Origin: WHSW01 sp963851045
GTDB lineage: Bacteria; Actinomycetota; Thermoleophilia; Solirubrobacterales; 70-9
DNA length: 64,000 bases
Direction of reading: 5' to 3'
Assembly: GCA_963851045.1 (NCBI GenBank)
Contig: CAWKNC010000002.1
Location: 62,001-126,000 of the forward strand
Shown here: one piece after another, positions 40,512-49,882 of the stretch
Numbering within the stretch: the first letter of the stretch is position 1
How the letters are laid out: each line of letters opens with the position of its first letter
Position numbers and translations under genes: made by a program
The notes under the pieces: model-generated
Database searches by the model: none
Told to the model about the DNA's origin: nothing
Seen by the model: only the letters and a program-made list of their open reading frames with translations

Positions 40512-41189
40512 ATGCACCGAACCAAGATCAAGGTCGCCACCGACGCGCTCGACGCCAACCAGACGATCGCCAACGCCAACCGTCACGACTTCGATCATGC
40601 GGGCGTTGCCGTTGTCAACCTGATGAGCGCTCCGGGCGCGGGTAAGACGACGCTTTTGGAGGCCGGGCTCGCCGACCTGCCCGTACGGGCAGGTGTGCTC
40701 GAGGGCGATGTTCAGGGGAGCATGGACGCCGACCGCATCGCCGCGATGCACCTCCCGGTCGTTCAGCTCAACACCGACTCGGGGTTCGGCGGGGAGTGTC
40801 ATCTCGACGCGAACATGGTGCGCTCCGCCCTCGATGAGCTGCCGCTGGCGGATCTCGACCTGCTGATCATCGAGAACGTCGGCAATCTCGTCTGCCCGGC
40901 CGAGTTTCGCGTTGGCGAGGACGCGCGGATCATGGTCTGCTCGGTCACCGAGGGCGAGGACAAGCCGCTGAAGTACCCGCTGATGTTTCGCGCGTGCGAG
41001 CTCGTCGTCGTCAACAAGATCGACCTGCTGCCGCATCTCGACTTCGACCTCGAGCGGCTGATCGCGAACATCGACACCGTCAACCCGGGCGCGCGGGTGA
41101 TGACCACCAGCGCCCGCACCGGGGAGGGAATCGATGAGTGGTGCGAGTGGCTGGCTCAGATCACCGACCGTGTGGGGACGGCGGTGTAG
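40512..41189 (+). CDS. hypB: Hydrogenase nickel incorporation GTPase HypB
   Basis: 225 residues, SIMIBI GTPase. P-loop SAPGAGKTTLLE, DLLIIENVGNLVCPAEF switch region, metal-site GGECHLDANMVRSAL, and base-recognition NKIDLLP. There is no His-rich N-terminal nickel-storage stretch; it starts directly with MHRTKIKVATDALDANQTIA. ATG at 40512 follows AAGGAGAGCA. A longer frame upstream is a shadow of hypA. Confidence 0.95.
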   Translation: MHRTKIKVATDALDANQTIANANRHDFDHAGVAVVNLMSAPGAGKTTLLEAGLADLPVRAGVLEGDVQGSMDADRIAAMHLPVVQLNTDSGFGGECHLDANMVRSALDELPLADLDLLIIENVGNLVCPAEFRVGEDARIMVCSVTEGEDKPLKYPLMFRACELVVVNKIDLLPHLDFDLERLIANIDTVNPGARVMTTSARTGEGIDEWCEWLAQITDRVGTAV

Positions 41190-41198
41190 GCAGGAGCG

Positions 41199-42434
41199 AT
41201 GACCGTCGCGAGGCCGACCGACCGGGTCGAATCGCTTAGCGATCGCGAGGCGAAGCGAAGCGCAGCCGCACCGCTGTTGAGGCGCCAGATCGAGCTGCGC
41301 ACGCGCGCCAACGCCGAGTTCTTTGAGGCGGAGGCGACACGGTTGGCGAGCTGCTGTCATCGAATGGCGGAGCGCTTTGCCCGCGGCGGGCGGCTGTTGG
41401 CGGTCGGGCAGAGCCCGGCGGCGCGCTCCGATGTCCGCCACGTGGCGGTTGAGTTCGTGCACCCGGTGATCGTCGGCAAGCGGGCGCTGCCGGCGATCGG
41501 CCTCGGCCCCGAGGGCGGGGAACCGACGCTGCAGGTCGAGCTCGCGGCGGAGCCCGACGACATCGTCATTGGCTTCGAGGCGGGCGAGGCCGGAACGCGG
41601 TCCGCCCTGACCCTCGCGCGCGAGCGTGGCTGCATGACGATCGCGTTCGACCGGGGCGCGGCCGAGTGGGATTTCGAGCCGCCTGTGGCTGAGGCGTCCG
41701 TGCGCCAGGAGCTCGTCGAAACGCTTTATCACGTCCTCTGGGAGCTGGTTCACGTCTTCTTCGATCACCGCGGCCTGCTCGAGGGGCGCGAGACGCGGGC
41801 CGTGCATGACGCCGGCGCGTCGGCCTTCCTCTATCCGTTCCTCGCGGAGTCGCAGAGCGACCTGGACGCCGTGCTGGCGGACGTGCGCGCCTCGATCCTC
41901 ATCAAGTCGGCCGAGGTGGGCGAGCTGCGCGCGCAGACGCTGTCCGAGAACAGCGACGTTCTCGCTGCTGCCGCGACCGAGCTGCGCGCGGGCTTCGAGG
42001 GCGGGGCAAAGCTGCTCGCCTGCGGCAATGGCGGCTCGGCCACCGACGCCGCGGACCTCGTCGCCGACCTGCGAGCGGCGAGACGGCCGGCGCTCGACCT
42101 CACCGAGGACTCCTCCATCCTCTCGGCGATCGCAAACGATGTCGGAACGGCCGAGATCTTTCAGCGCCAGGTGATCGCCTACGGCCGGGAGGGCGATGCG
42201 CTCTGCGTGCTGTCGACCAGTGGCAACTCGCTCAACCTGATCTCGGCCCTGGCCGAGGCGAGGCGCCGCGGCCTGCGCACGGTCGCGATGGTCGGCTACG
42301 ACGGCGGGAGGATCGCGGCAGACGACCTGGCCGACCATGTGATCGTCACTCGCTCACAGCACATTCCGCGGATACAGGAGGCGCAGGCGAGCGCCTATCA
42401 CGCGCTCTGCGAGCTGATCGGGCGGGCGGATTGA
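41199..42434 (+). CDS. Tandem SIS-domain protein within the hydrogenase operon
   Basis: 411 residues with two SIS (sugar isomerase) domains. The first (RGGRLLAVGQSPAARSDVRH) is degenerate. The second (GAKLLACGNGGSATDAADLV, then CVLSTSGNSLNLISALAEAR) has the GmhA-like CGNGGSA and STSGNS motifs. A leading segment of about 20 residues (DREAKRSAAAP) is basic and variable. SIS genes of this type sit between hypB and hypF in several actinobacterial hydrogenase operons. What sugar phosphate is handled, or whether it binds one at all, is unknown. Nested tightly: 9 bp after hypB, overlapping hypF. Confidence 0.85.
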   Translation: MTVARPTDRVESLSDREAKRSAAAPLLRRQIELRTRANAEFFEAEATRLASCCHRMAERFARGGRLLAVGQSPAARSDVRHVAVEFVHPVIVGKRALPAIGLGPEGGEPTLQVELAAEPDDIVIGFEAGEAGTRSALTLARERGCMTIAFDRGAAEWDFEPPVAEASVRQELVETLYHVLWELVHVFFDHRGLLEGRETRAVHDAGASAFLYPFLAESQSDLDAVLADVRASILIKSAEVGELRAQTLSENSDVLAAAATELRAGFEGGAKLLACGNGGSATDAADLVADLRAARRPALDLTEDSSILSAIANDVGTAEIFQRQVIAYGREGDALCVLSTSGNSLNLISALAEARRRGLRTVAMVGYDGGRIAADDLADHVIVTRSQHIPRIQEAQASAYHALCELIGRAD

Positions 42435-44752
42435 TGGCGTCCCAGCCCGCTTCGCGAACGCTTCGCCGCGTGCGTCTCCGGGTATTCGGGACCGTGCAGG
42501 GCGTCGGCTTTCGCCCGCACGTGTTCCGGCTTGCCGAGGAGCTCGACCTGGCCGGCTGGGTGCGAAACGACGAGCGCGGGGTGGTGCTCGAGGTGGAGGG
42601 CGAGAGCGGGGCGGTCGAGCGTTTTTGCGACCGTGTCTCCACACAGGCGCCGCCACTGGCCGTCGTCGAGGGCGTCAGCGCCGACGAACTGGGCGCGCGC
42701 GGCGAGAGCGGATTCGAGATTGCCCAGTCCGAGCGCACCGGACCCTCGCAGGCCCCGGTCTCGCCGGACACGGCGACCTGTCAGGACTGTCTCGCCGAGC
42801 TCTTCGACCCGGCCGATCGCCGCCACCGCTACCCATTCGTCAACTGCACGAACTGCGGCCCGCGATTCTCGATCGTCCGCGGGGTTCCCTACGACCGCCC
42901 GCTGACGACGATGGCCGGCTTCGCGATGTGCGACCGCTGCCAAGCTGAGTACGAGGACCCGCGAGACCGTCGCTTCCACGCGCAGCCCAATGCGTGCCAC
43001 GTATGCGGGCCGCGAATGCGGCTGATTGACCCCGAGGGCCGACCACTACCGTGCGAGGACGCGATCGCCGAGGCCGCAGCGATGCTGCGCCAAGGCGCGA
43101 TCCTGGCGGTCAAGGGAATCGGCGGCTATCACCTCGCATGCCTTGCGGCCGACGATGCCGCGGTTGCCAGTCTGCGCGCGCGCAAGCACCGCGACCAAAA
43201 GCCGTTCGCCTTGCTGGTCGCCGACCTCGAACGTGCGCGTGAACTGGTCGAGCTGACGCCGGCGGAGGAAGCGGTGCTCAGCGGGCCGCAGCGACCGATC
43301 GTCATCGCGCGCGCACGCACGGGCGCTGCGGTGGCCGCCGGTGTCGCGCCGAGCTCCGTCGACCTGGGCGTGATGCTTGCCTACTCGCCGGTGCACCACC
43401 TGCTTGCCGCCGACACGGGCGCGCCGCTCGTGCTCACCTCTGGCAACGTCTGCGACGAGCCGATCGCGTTCACCGACGCGGACGCCCGCGCGCGGCTGGC
43501 CTCGATCGCCGATGCGTTGCTGATCCACGACCGCCCGATTGAGACGCGCACCGACGACTCGGTGGTGCGATCAGTGGACAGGACGATCCGCGAGACGCCG
43601 CTGCTGATCCGTCGCTCGCGCGGGTACGCGCCCGCCGCGATCGCGCTGCCGTTTGCAGCCCCTCGTCCGATCCTCGGCTGCGGCGCCGAGCTCAAGAACA
43701 CGTTCTGCGTCGCGAAGGGTGCCCACGCGTGGGTCGGCCCTCACGTCGGGGACCTGAAGAACTTCGAGACGCTCGAGTCGTATCGCCGAGGCATCGAGCA
43801 CCTCGAGCGTCTGTTCGCGGTCGAGCCGGCGGTCGTTGCCCACGATCTCCATCCCGATTACCTGGCTACCCGATACGCCCTGGCGCGCGAGGGCGTCGAG
43901 GTCGTCGGTGTGCAGCACCACCACGCGCACATGGCGGCATGTCTCGCCGAGCATGGGATCACGTCCGGGGCGGTCGGCGCGATCTTCGACGGCGCCGGCT
44001 ATGGAGCCGACGGAACGGTCTGGGGCGGCGAGATCCTCGCCGGCGACCTCGCCGGGGTCGAGCGGGCCGGACTCGTGTTTCCTGTGCGCCTGCCCGGGGG
44101 CGACATGGCGACGCGCGAGCCGTGGCGGATGGCCTGCTCGTGGCTCGCTGCCGCGTTCGAGACCGAAACGCCGGGGCTGCCGTCCGGCCTCGGCGGGTCC
44201 GTCACGCAGGCCGACTGGAGGGCCGTCTCCCGGCTTGTCGAGACGGGCCTCAACTCCCCGCTCACAACAAGCGCCGGTCGGCTCTTTGACGCCGTCGCGG
44301 CGATCTGCGGGGTGCGCGCCAGGGTCGCGCACGAGGGTCAGGCAGCGGCCGAGCTCGAGGGTGTCTGTTCTCGGACCGAGCGCGGCGCGTACCCGATGTC
44401 GCTGCTCGAAGGCGACGGCGCCCCGGTCGTGATCGATCCGCGCGAGACGGTTCGCGCGCTGACGTCCGATCTCGCGGCCGGCGTCGACGTCGCGGTCGCA
44501 GCGGCGCGCTTCCACAACGCGCTCGCCGACGCGACGGCGCGGGCCTGCGCGATGGAGGCGGAGCGTCGCGGGCTCGAACGGGTCGTCCTCTCCGGCGGCG
44601 TCTTTCAGAACCGGTTGCTGCTCGAGCGTTGCGTCAGGGAGCTGCGGTCGACGGGGCTCGAGCCGATCTTTCCGGCGTCGTTGCCGCCTAACGACGGCGG
44701 GATTGCGTACGGCCAGGTCGCGGTGGCGGCAGCGCGGGAGTGCCAGCGATGA
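42434..44752 (+). CDS. hypF: Carbamoyltransferase HypF
   Basis: 772 residues. Makes carbamoyl-adenylate and loads HypE Cys for the CN ligands. Domains in order: acylphosphatase (RVFGTVQGVGFRPHVFRLA, 15-90), two zinc fingers (CQDCLAELFDP, VNCTNCGPRFS, CDRCQAEYEDP, ACHVCGPRM), YrdC-like (KGIGGYHLACLAADD, about 200-370) and Kae1-like (VQHHHAHMAACLAEHG; LSGGVFQNRLLLERC). The ATG at 42434 overlaps the SIS stop. Complete. Confidence 0.97.
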   Translation: MASQPASRTLRRVRLRVFGTVQGVGFRPHVFRLAEELDLAGWVRNDERGVVLEVEGESGAVERFCDRVSTQAPPLAVVEGVSADELGARGESGFEIAQSERTGPSQAPVSPDTATCQDCLAELFDPADRRHRYPFVNCTNCGPRFSIVRGVPYDRPLTTMAGFAMCDRCQAEYEDPRDRRFHAQPNACHVCGPRMRLIDPEGRPLPCEDAIAEAAAMLRQGAILAVKGIGGYHLACLAADDAAVASLRARKHRDQKPFALLVADLERARELVELTPAEEAVLSGPQRPIVIARARTGAAVAAGVAPSSVDLGVMLAYSPVHHLLAADTGAPLVLTSGNVCDEPIAFTDADARARLASIADALLIHDRPIETRTDDSVVRSVDRTIRETPLLIRRSRGYAPAAIALPFAAPRPILGCGAELKNTFCVAKGAHAWVGPHVGDLKNFETLESYRRGIEHLERLFAVEPAVVAHDLHPDYLATRYALAREGVEVVGVQHHHAHMAACLAEHGITSGAVGAIFDGAGYGADGTVWGGEILAGDLAGVERAGLVFPVRLPGGDMATREPWRMACSWLAAAFETETPGLPSGLGGSVTQADWRAVSRLVETGLNSPLTTSAGRLFDAVAAICGVRARVAHEGQAAAELEGVCSRTERGAYPMSLLEGDGAPVVIDPRETVRALTSDLAAGVDVAVAAARFHNALADATARACAMEAERRGLERVVLSGGVFQNRLLLERCVRELRSTGLEPIFPASLPPNDGGIAYGQVAVAAARECQR

Positions 44753-45486
44753 GCTTCGATCTCCTCTTTGGGCCATTCGAGAGCCTCGACACGTGGGTCG
44801 AGGGCCTCTTCGAAGGCGCGCCGCTGCTGGTCGCGCTCGGGCTCGCCTTCGTTCTCGGCCTCAGGCACGCCTCCGATCCCGACCACCTCGTCGCCGTGAC
44901 GTCGCTCGTGGCGGCTGACGATCGCGGCAGCCGCGCCGCCGTGCGCCTCGGGGCATGGTGGGGGCTGGGGCACGCAGCGATGCTGCTCGTGATCGGTCTG
45001 CCGCTGATCGCGTTCAAGGCCGAGTTACCCGGCTGGCTCGAAACGGCGGCCGAGAAGACGGTGGGCGTCGTGATCTTCTTGCTCGCTGCCAGGGTGATGT
45101 TGAAGTGGCTGCGAGGCGACTACCGAACCGGGCGTCACGACCATGCCACCGGCGCCCACACCCACCTTCGCGAGGGCGACGATGACCACCACCACGTCCA
45201 CGTGCGCGGGCCGCGCCAGGCCTTTGGGATTGGCGTGCTGCACGGCCTGGCGGGCACCGGCGCCGTGGTCGTGGTCTTGATCGCCGCCCTGCCGACCCAA
45301 CTCGAGGCGGCAGCCGCCATGGCCGTGTTCGCCCCGATGTCGATCGTCTCGATGGCGGGACTCACGGGCGCCTTCGCGTGGGTCCTGACCCGGCCGCTCG
45401 TGGCGCCGGTTTACAGAGCGATCGTGATCCCGGCGCTTGGCGTGTTCGGCCTCCTATTCGGGCTCTGGTACGCGGGGATCGCGTGA
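44749..45486 (+). CDS. Nickel/cobalt permease-like membrane protein (HoxN/UreH type)
   Basis: 245 residues, about six membrane segments. The metal-transport signature H-x4-D-H is in GLRHASDPDHLVAVTSLV in the first helix region. A His/Asp-rich cytosolic loop (RHDHATGAHTH and DDDHHHVHVRG, around residues 130-155) is a likely metal buffer. IGVLHGLAGTGAVVVVL follows. It should supply Ni(II) for the hydrogenase made by this operon. Start ATG overlaps hypF (ATGA). Confidence 0.88.
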   Translation: MSFDLLFGPFESLDTWVEGLFEGAPLLVALGLAFVLGLRHASDPDHLVAVTSLVAADDRGSRAAVRLGAWWGLGHAAMLLVIGLPLIAFKAELPGWLETAAEKTVGVVIFLLAARVMLKWLRGDYRTGRHDHATGAHTHLREGDDDHHHVHVRGPRQAFGIGVLHGLAGTGAVVVVLIAALPTQLEAAAAMAVFAPMSIVSMAGLTGAFAWVLTRPLVAPVYRAIVIPALGVFGLLFGLWYAGIA

Positions 45487-45764
45487 GCGCGGCGCTTGCC
45501 TCGCAAGTTGCGGTGGGTGGCGCGAGCAAACCGTTTGGAGAGCTGACCCTGGGGGAGGTCGAGGCCCACGCGTCCGCGCTGGGCCAAGCCACCGGATTCG
45601 GCCACCGCAGCCGCGTCGGGGCGGTCGCCGCCGCATGGCGGGAGTTTGCCCGACTGATGGGCGAGCGCGGCGCGGCGCGGGTCGACCAGCTGCCCGCCGA
45701 CGTGATCGAGACGTTCGCGGAGCGACTGTGGGTGATCCCGCCTGGCGGCAGCCTCCTGCCCTGA
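45483..45764 (+). CDS. Small protein at the end of the hydrogenase operon
   Basis: 93 residues starting at GTG 45483, which overlaps the permease stop as GTGA. Sequence features: SKPFGELTLGEVEAHASALG, then GFGHRSRVGAVAAAWREFA and a short C-terminal WVIPPGGSLLP. No Cys, no signal peptide. Family not recognised; the tight overlap and good codon use argue that it is real and co-expressed. Confidence 0.65.
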   Translation: MSAALASQVAVGGASKPFGELTLGEVEAHASALGQATGFGHRSRVGAVAAAWREFARLMGERGAARVDQLPADVIETFAERLWVIPPGGSLLP

Positions 45765-45851
45765 CAACCGGCGCGCTGCGGCGCCTGGCCGATGTAGGTT
45801 TCCGCGACAGCACCGCTAGGGAGGCGGCGCACGTCGAGAACGAGGGAGCAG

Positions 45852-48230
45852 ATGCCGGGACTTCAACGCCGCAATCGCCAGCGAGGATTCTTTGCGGGGG
45901 CGACCGTAATCGCAGCCCTGGCCTTGCCGGCCTTTGCAGCGGCGCATCTCGAGCGCCCCTCCTACTGGCCCGATCCGGCCCCTGACACGTCGGTGAAGCC
46001 GGCTGCCGGCGGCGAGGTGCCCAAGGCTCGGTCGCTCAAGTCCGCGGTCTCAGGCAAGGGCCCCGGCGAGGTTCGCGTCGTCTGTCTCGGCGAGGACGGC
46101 AAGCGCTCGCTCAACGCTCTCGATGCCGCACTGCGCAAGGCCCAGACGAAGGGCGTCACCCTGCGCCCGAGTCAGGGCGCGAAGGTCTGGTCGAAGACCA
46201 AGGCTCGCAAGAACCTGCGGCTGAACCGAAAGCTTGCGAAGCAGTGCGAGTACCACTCGATCCAGGACGCGGTCTTCGACTCCTCCAACAACGACCGAGT
46301 CGTGATCATGCCCGGGCGCTACAAGGAGCGCGCATCGCGGCGTTCCCCGGTCAACGATCCGAAGTGCTCCGGGCTGACCCAAGAGGACTCAAGTGGAGCG
46401 AAGACGCCGAGCTACAAGTACCAGGTCACCTGCCCTAATGATCAGAATCTGATCTACGTGCAGGGTCGCGAGGTGCCGGACGAGCCGGCACCGAGCCCGC
46501 CGCTCGACAACCGCATGGGAATCCCGGATGAGGGCCCGTGCGTGCGCTGCAACTTTCAGATCGAGGGCTCCGGTCCGAGCCCCGATGACGTCCTCATCGA
46601 CGGCGGTGGCAAGTACGCCGGAAAGGGGATCGAAGCGCAGCCCGCGACGCTGAAGAAGCACGTGATCATCCGCGTCGATCGCGCTGACGGTTTCGTCGCG
46701 CGCAACCTGCTCACCCGCGGCGCCCTCGAGCACGGGATCTACGTCGAAGAGACCGACGGCTACCGGCTCGAGCGCGTGAAGTTCTTCTGGGCCGCCGATT
46801 ACGGCAACCTCACATTCACCTCCGACCATGGCCTCTACAAGAACTGCGATGGCTTCGGCTCGGGCGACTCGGTCGTCTACCCCGGGGCGTCGCCGGAGAC
46901 CGGCGAGCAGGCCGATCTCTCGTTCTATCCGGATGCGCCGCGGATCAACACCGTGGTCAAGAAGTGCGACATGCGCGGATCAGCCCTCGCCTACTCGGGC
47001 TCTATGGGCAACGCGGTGCGCATCACCAACAACAACATCTACGGCAACGGATCGGGCATCTCGAGCGACACGATCTCGGCATCCGGGCATCCCGGGTTCC
47101 CGGCCGATAGCTCGCAGATCGACCACAACCTGATCTACTCGAACAACCTCAACCTCTACACGGAGAATCCGCCGGTGAAGCCCACCGTCGGCGTTCCGGT
47201 CGGGGTCGGGATCCTCTGGCCGGGGATGAACAGCGGTCGGGTCCACGACAACTGGATCTTCGACAACTGGCGACGCGGAACCATGCTGCTCGCGATTCCC
47301 GACGCGGTGGTGATGCCCGAGCCGGAGGGCAGCGTCAATCCGGGCATCTCATGCCCGACCGCTCCCAGCCTGACGACCTCGTGCAACAACCAGTACTTCG
47401 ACAACCACATGGGCCAGGTGCCGCCCGGGTTCACCGAGCAGGCGTGGGCGGGCATGCGCTTCGGCGCGCCGCACGGCAAGCTCGATGGCGGGCCGCTTCC
47501 CAACGGAGTCGACTTCTGGTGGGACGAGTTCTCGGGCAACGTCGGCAACTGCTGGTTCGACAACACGGGTAGCGACGGCACCGCCGCCTCGGTGACGGGA
47601 CCGGGAGTCGGCTCGCCCCCCGACCTGTTGCCCTCCAACTGCGCAAACAGCACGGGCAACGGCGACCCGGCCAAGGAGGCCGTGCTGCTCGACTGTTCGA
47701 TGTGGAAGCGTGGCCAGACGGCCGCCGACCGCCCGGGCTGTGACTGGTTCACGGATCCGGCCGAGCCGGGTAGCGCCGCAGCCAAGCGTGCCAACCGCGT
47801 CCAGGAGCGCCGCCTGAAGCGGTTCCTGCGGACGGCCGCGGCAACCCGTCTGCAGGAGCGTCTCGACGCCTACGGCTCCGATCCGAACGGCGTCCTCGCG
47901 GACCGCTCGGCCGCAAACGCTGATGCACCCGCGTCCGACCCGGCGAAGTTCGGCGCAAAGCCGCTGGGTCAGGTGACGGCGGGGTCGGTCGCACAGCTCG
48001 CCCAGTGCAGCGACTGGAAGCGGGGCAACCGCGCGCAACGTCTGGCGACCATCGCCGACATCCGCGCGCAGGTCAACCTGCGCGATGGCACGGTGCAGAT
48101 CCCGGCGCTGACGGATGACCGCGCATACCGCATGTTCCAGAGCGCCTGCTCGAACGATTTCGCGTCGAGCTTTCGCCTGTACAAGTTGTACGCCCGCGCC
48201 ACCGGTTTCTCCTGGCTCGGACGCCCCTAA
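45852..48230 (+). CDS. Secreted right-handed beta-helix protein
   Basis: 792 residues. Signal peptide (GFFAGATVIAALALPAFAAA). A lysine-rich pro-region is followed by a pectate-lyase-like beta helix from about residue 200: GIEAQPATLKKHVIIRVDRA, NLLTRGALEHGIYVEETDGY, RITNNNIYGNGSGISSDTI, IDHNLIYSNNLNLY and VHDNWIFDNWRRGTMLLAI. These repeated Asn-Asn ladders are typical. About ten Cys in the mature chain suggest disulfides. ATG 45852 follows GAGGGAGCAG. Substrate unknown; possibly surface polysaccharide binding or cleavage. Precedes the mce genes but a hairpin separates them. Confidence 0.82.
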   Translation: MPGLQRRNRQRGFFAGATVIAALALPAFAAAHLERPSYWPDPAPDTSVKPAAGGEVPKARSLKSAVSGKGPGEVRVVCLGEDGKRSLNALDAALRKAQTKGVTLRPSQGAKVWSKTKARKNLRLNRKLAKQCEYHSIQDAVFDSSNNDRVVIMPGRYKERASRRSPVNDPKCSGLTQEDSSGAKTPSYKYQVTCPNDQNLIYVQGREVPDEPAPSPPLDNRMGIPDEGPCVRCNFQIEGSGPSPDDVLIDGGGKYAGKGIEAQPATLKKHVIIRVDRADGFVARNLLTRGALEHGIYVEETDGYRLERVKFFWAADYGNLTFTSDHGLYKNCDGFGSGDSVVYPGASPETGEQADLSFYPDAPRINTVVKKCDMRGSALAYSGSMGNAVRITNNNIYGNGSGISSDTISASGHPGFPADSSQIDHNLIYSNNLNLYTENPPVKPTVGVPVGVGILWPGMNSGRVHDNWIFDNWRRGTMLLAIPDAVVMPEPEGSVNPGISCPTAPSLTTSCNNQYFDNHMGQVPPGFTEQAWAGMRFGAPHGKLDGGPLPNGVDFWWDEFSGNVGNCWFDNTGSDGTAASVTGPGVGSPPDLLPSNCANSTGNGDPAKEAVLLDCSMWKRGQTAADRPGCDWFTDPAEPGSAAAKRANRVQERRLKRFLRTAAATRLQERLDAYGSDPNGVLADRSAANADAPASDPAKFGAKPLGQVTAGSVAQLAQCSDWKRGNRAQRLATIADIRAQVNLRDGTVQIPALTDDRAYRMFQSACSNDFASSFRLYKLYARATGFSWLGRP

Positions 48231-48274
48231 CGCGCAGGGCGGTCAGCCTTAACCGCAACTCAACGATCAGCCCG

Positions 48275-48305
48275 GCGCAAAACCGCTTAACCAAGCGGTT
48301 TGCGC
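48275..48305 (+). terminator. Hairpin between the beta-helix gene and the mce operon
   Basis: GCGCAAA-A-CCGCTT, loop aacc, AAGCGG-TTTGCGC: a 13-bp stem with one bulged A, about 45 bp after the stop. A T-rich stretch follows loosely (ttgtccttt). Confidence 0.7.
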
Positions 48306-48317
48306 GTCGGTTGTCCT

Positions 48318-48347
48318 TTGACAGCGCCGCTTCGTGGTTGGTAGGTT
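48318..48347 (+). promoter_or_regulatory. Candidate sigma70 promoter of the mce operon
   Basis: TTGACA (48318-48323), 18 bp, TAGGTT (48342-48347), about 60 bp before the TTG start of mce1 and right after the hairpin terminator. Confidence 0.55.
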
Positions 48348-48409
48348 CGCGCGGCGCAGGGGTAAGGGCTCCTGCGTAATAGGGGTTTGGTGAGAGAGAA
48401 CGGGGTTCG

Positions 48410-49882
48410 TTGAATCGATCGTTGATCGGGCGCGTGCTGGGGCTGGCCGCGTTGGCGGTTGCCATCGGGGCAGTCGTCGTGCTGCTCTCAAGCGGCGACG
48501 ACTCCTACGAGGTCACCGCCGAGTTCGCGAACGCCGGCCAGCTCGTGAACGGCAACGAGGTGATTGTCGGCGGTACCGCCGTGGGCTCGGTCAAGAAGAT
48601 CGAGCTCGGCCCGAACGGGCAGGCGCTCGTCACCTTCTCGGTGGGCGAGGACTACGCGCCCCTCGCGCGCGGCACCGTTGCCACGATCCGCTCACCCTCG
48701 CTCTCGCAGATCGCCGGGCGCCAGGTCCAGCTGACGATCCCGCCTGACGCCGAAAGCTCGAGCGACACGATCTCGGACGGGGGCACGATGGACCGGACCG
48801 AGACGGTCTCGGCCGTCGACCTCGATCAGCTCTTCAACACCCTCGACCCGGAGACGATCGAGGACTTCAAGCACGTGATCCAGGGGTTCGCCACGTCCTA
48901 CGACGGGGTGGCGGAGCAGGCCAACGAGGGCTTCAAGTACGCGAATCCGTTCCTGTCGACATCACGGCGTGTCTTCGGGGAGCTGAACGCCGATCAGCGC
49001 GCCCTCGAGGACCTGATCGTCGACACCTCCCAGCTCTCAGGTGCGATCGCGGCGCGAGCGCCGCAGCTGACCCAGGCGATCTCGAACCTCGACCTGATGA
49101 TGAACGCGATCGGCGACCGTAAGGAGCGGCTCGCAAAGGCGATCTCTCTGCTGCCGAGCTTCCTGCGCGAGTCGAACACGACCTTCGTCAATCTCCGCGC
49201 TGCACTTGACGATCTGGACCCTCTCGTCGACGCGTCGAAGCCGGTTGCGACCAGGCTGCAGCCCTTCTTCGCGAGCCTGCGGGCCGCCTCGGCCGACGCG
49301 GTCCCGACCGTGCGCGACCTCTCCCAGATCCTGCGCAGGCCTGGCGACGCGAACGATCTCGTCGAGCTGACGAAGATCCAGCCGGATCTCGCCGACGCCG
49401 CCGTCGGCTCCGGCTCCCCCGACTGCGGCGACGACGCAAACAGCCTTGGCCAACTCGCAAAGGCCCAGGACGACGACTACACGCAGGGCTCGTTCGGCGA
49501 GACCATCTGCGCCCTTCGCAACTCCGAGGCACAGCTGTCGATGCTCCGCGCGTACACGCCGGAGCTCGTCGGCTGGTTCGATGACTTCGGTCACTCCGGC
49601 TATGTCGACGCTCTCGGCGGTCTCGGACGAGTCTCGACGACGTTCAACGCGTTCAGCCTCTCGGCGCCGGGCGGCGTGCCGAACCTGCTCGATCCGCTAA
49701 CACCGGAGGAGTTGCTGGCGTCGCTTGACACCGGCAACGACCGCAAATGCCCCGGCGGCAACGAGCGTCCCGTTTCGGACATCGACCCGTCCGACACCTC
49801 CGTTCCATTCACCGACGGCGGCGCGCTCACCGATGGTGAGCCAGGCGATTGCGACCCCGAACACGTGCAGCCCGGCCCATGA
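48410..49882 (+). CDS. Mce (MlaD-domain) protein 1
   Basis: 490 residues. N-terminal membrane anchor (VLGLAALAVAIGAVVVLLSS) followed by the MlaD/Mce domain (about 30-115: EVTAEFANAGQLVNGNEVIV then VGSVKKIELGPNGQALVTF). A long helical region and a Pro/Asp-rich tail follow. Mce proteins form hexameric or tunnel-like lipid carriers across the envelope. The TTG at 48410 is the likely start; no ATG or GTG precedes it in frame. First of six tandem mce genes. The stop overlaps mce2 (ATGA). Confidence 0.9.
   Translation: MNRSLIGRVLGLAALAVAIGAVVVLLSSGDDSYEVTAEFANAGQLVNGNEVIVGGTAVGSVKKIELGPNGQALVTFSVGEDYAPLARGTVATIRSPSLSQIAGRQVQLTIPPDAESSSDTISDGGTMDRTETVSAVDLDQLFNTLDPETIEDFKHVIQGFATSYDGVAEQANEGFKYANPFLSTSRRVFGELNADQRALEDLIVDTSQLSGAIAARAPQLTQAISNLDLMMNAIGDRKERLAKAISLLPSFLRESNTTFVNLRAALDDLDPLVDASKPVATRLQPFFASLRAASADAVPTVRDLSQILRRPGDANDLVELTKIQPDLADAAVGSGSPDCGDDANSLGQLAKAQDDDYTQGSFGETICALRNSEAQLSMLRAYTPELVGWFDDFGHSGYVDALGGLGRVSTTFNAFSLSAPGGVPNLLDPLTPEELLASLDTGNDRKCPGGNERPVSDIDPSDTSVPFTDGGALTDGEPGDCDPEHVQPGP

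Noticed and set aside
40251..42338. 695-codon minus-strand frame opposite hypA, hypB and the SIS gene
   Set aside because: Shadow frame caused by GC-rich codon bias; the plus strand holds recognised genes with overlapping starts.
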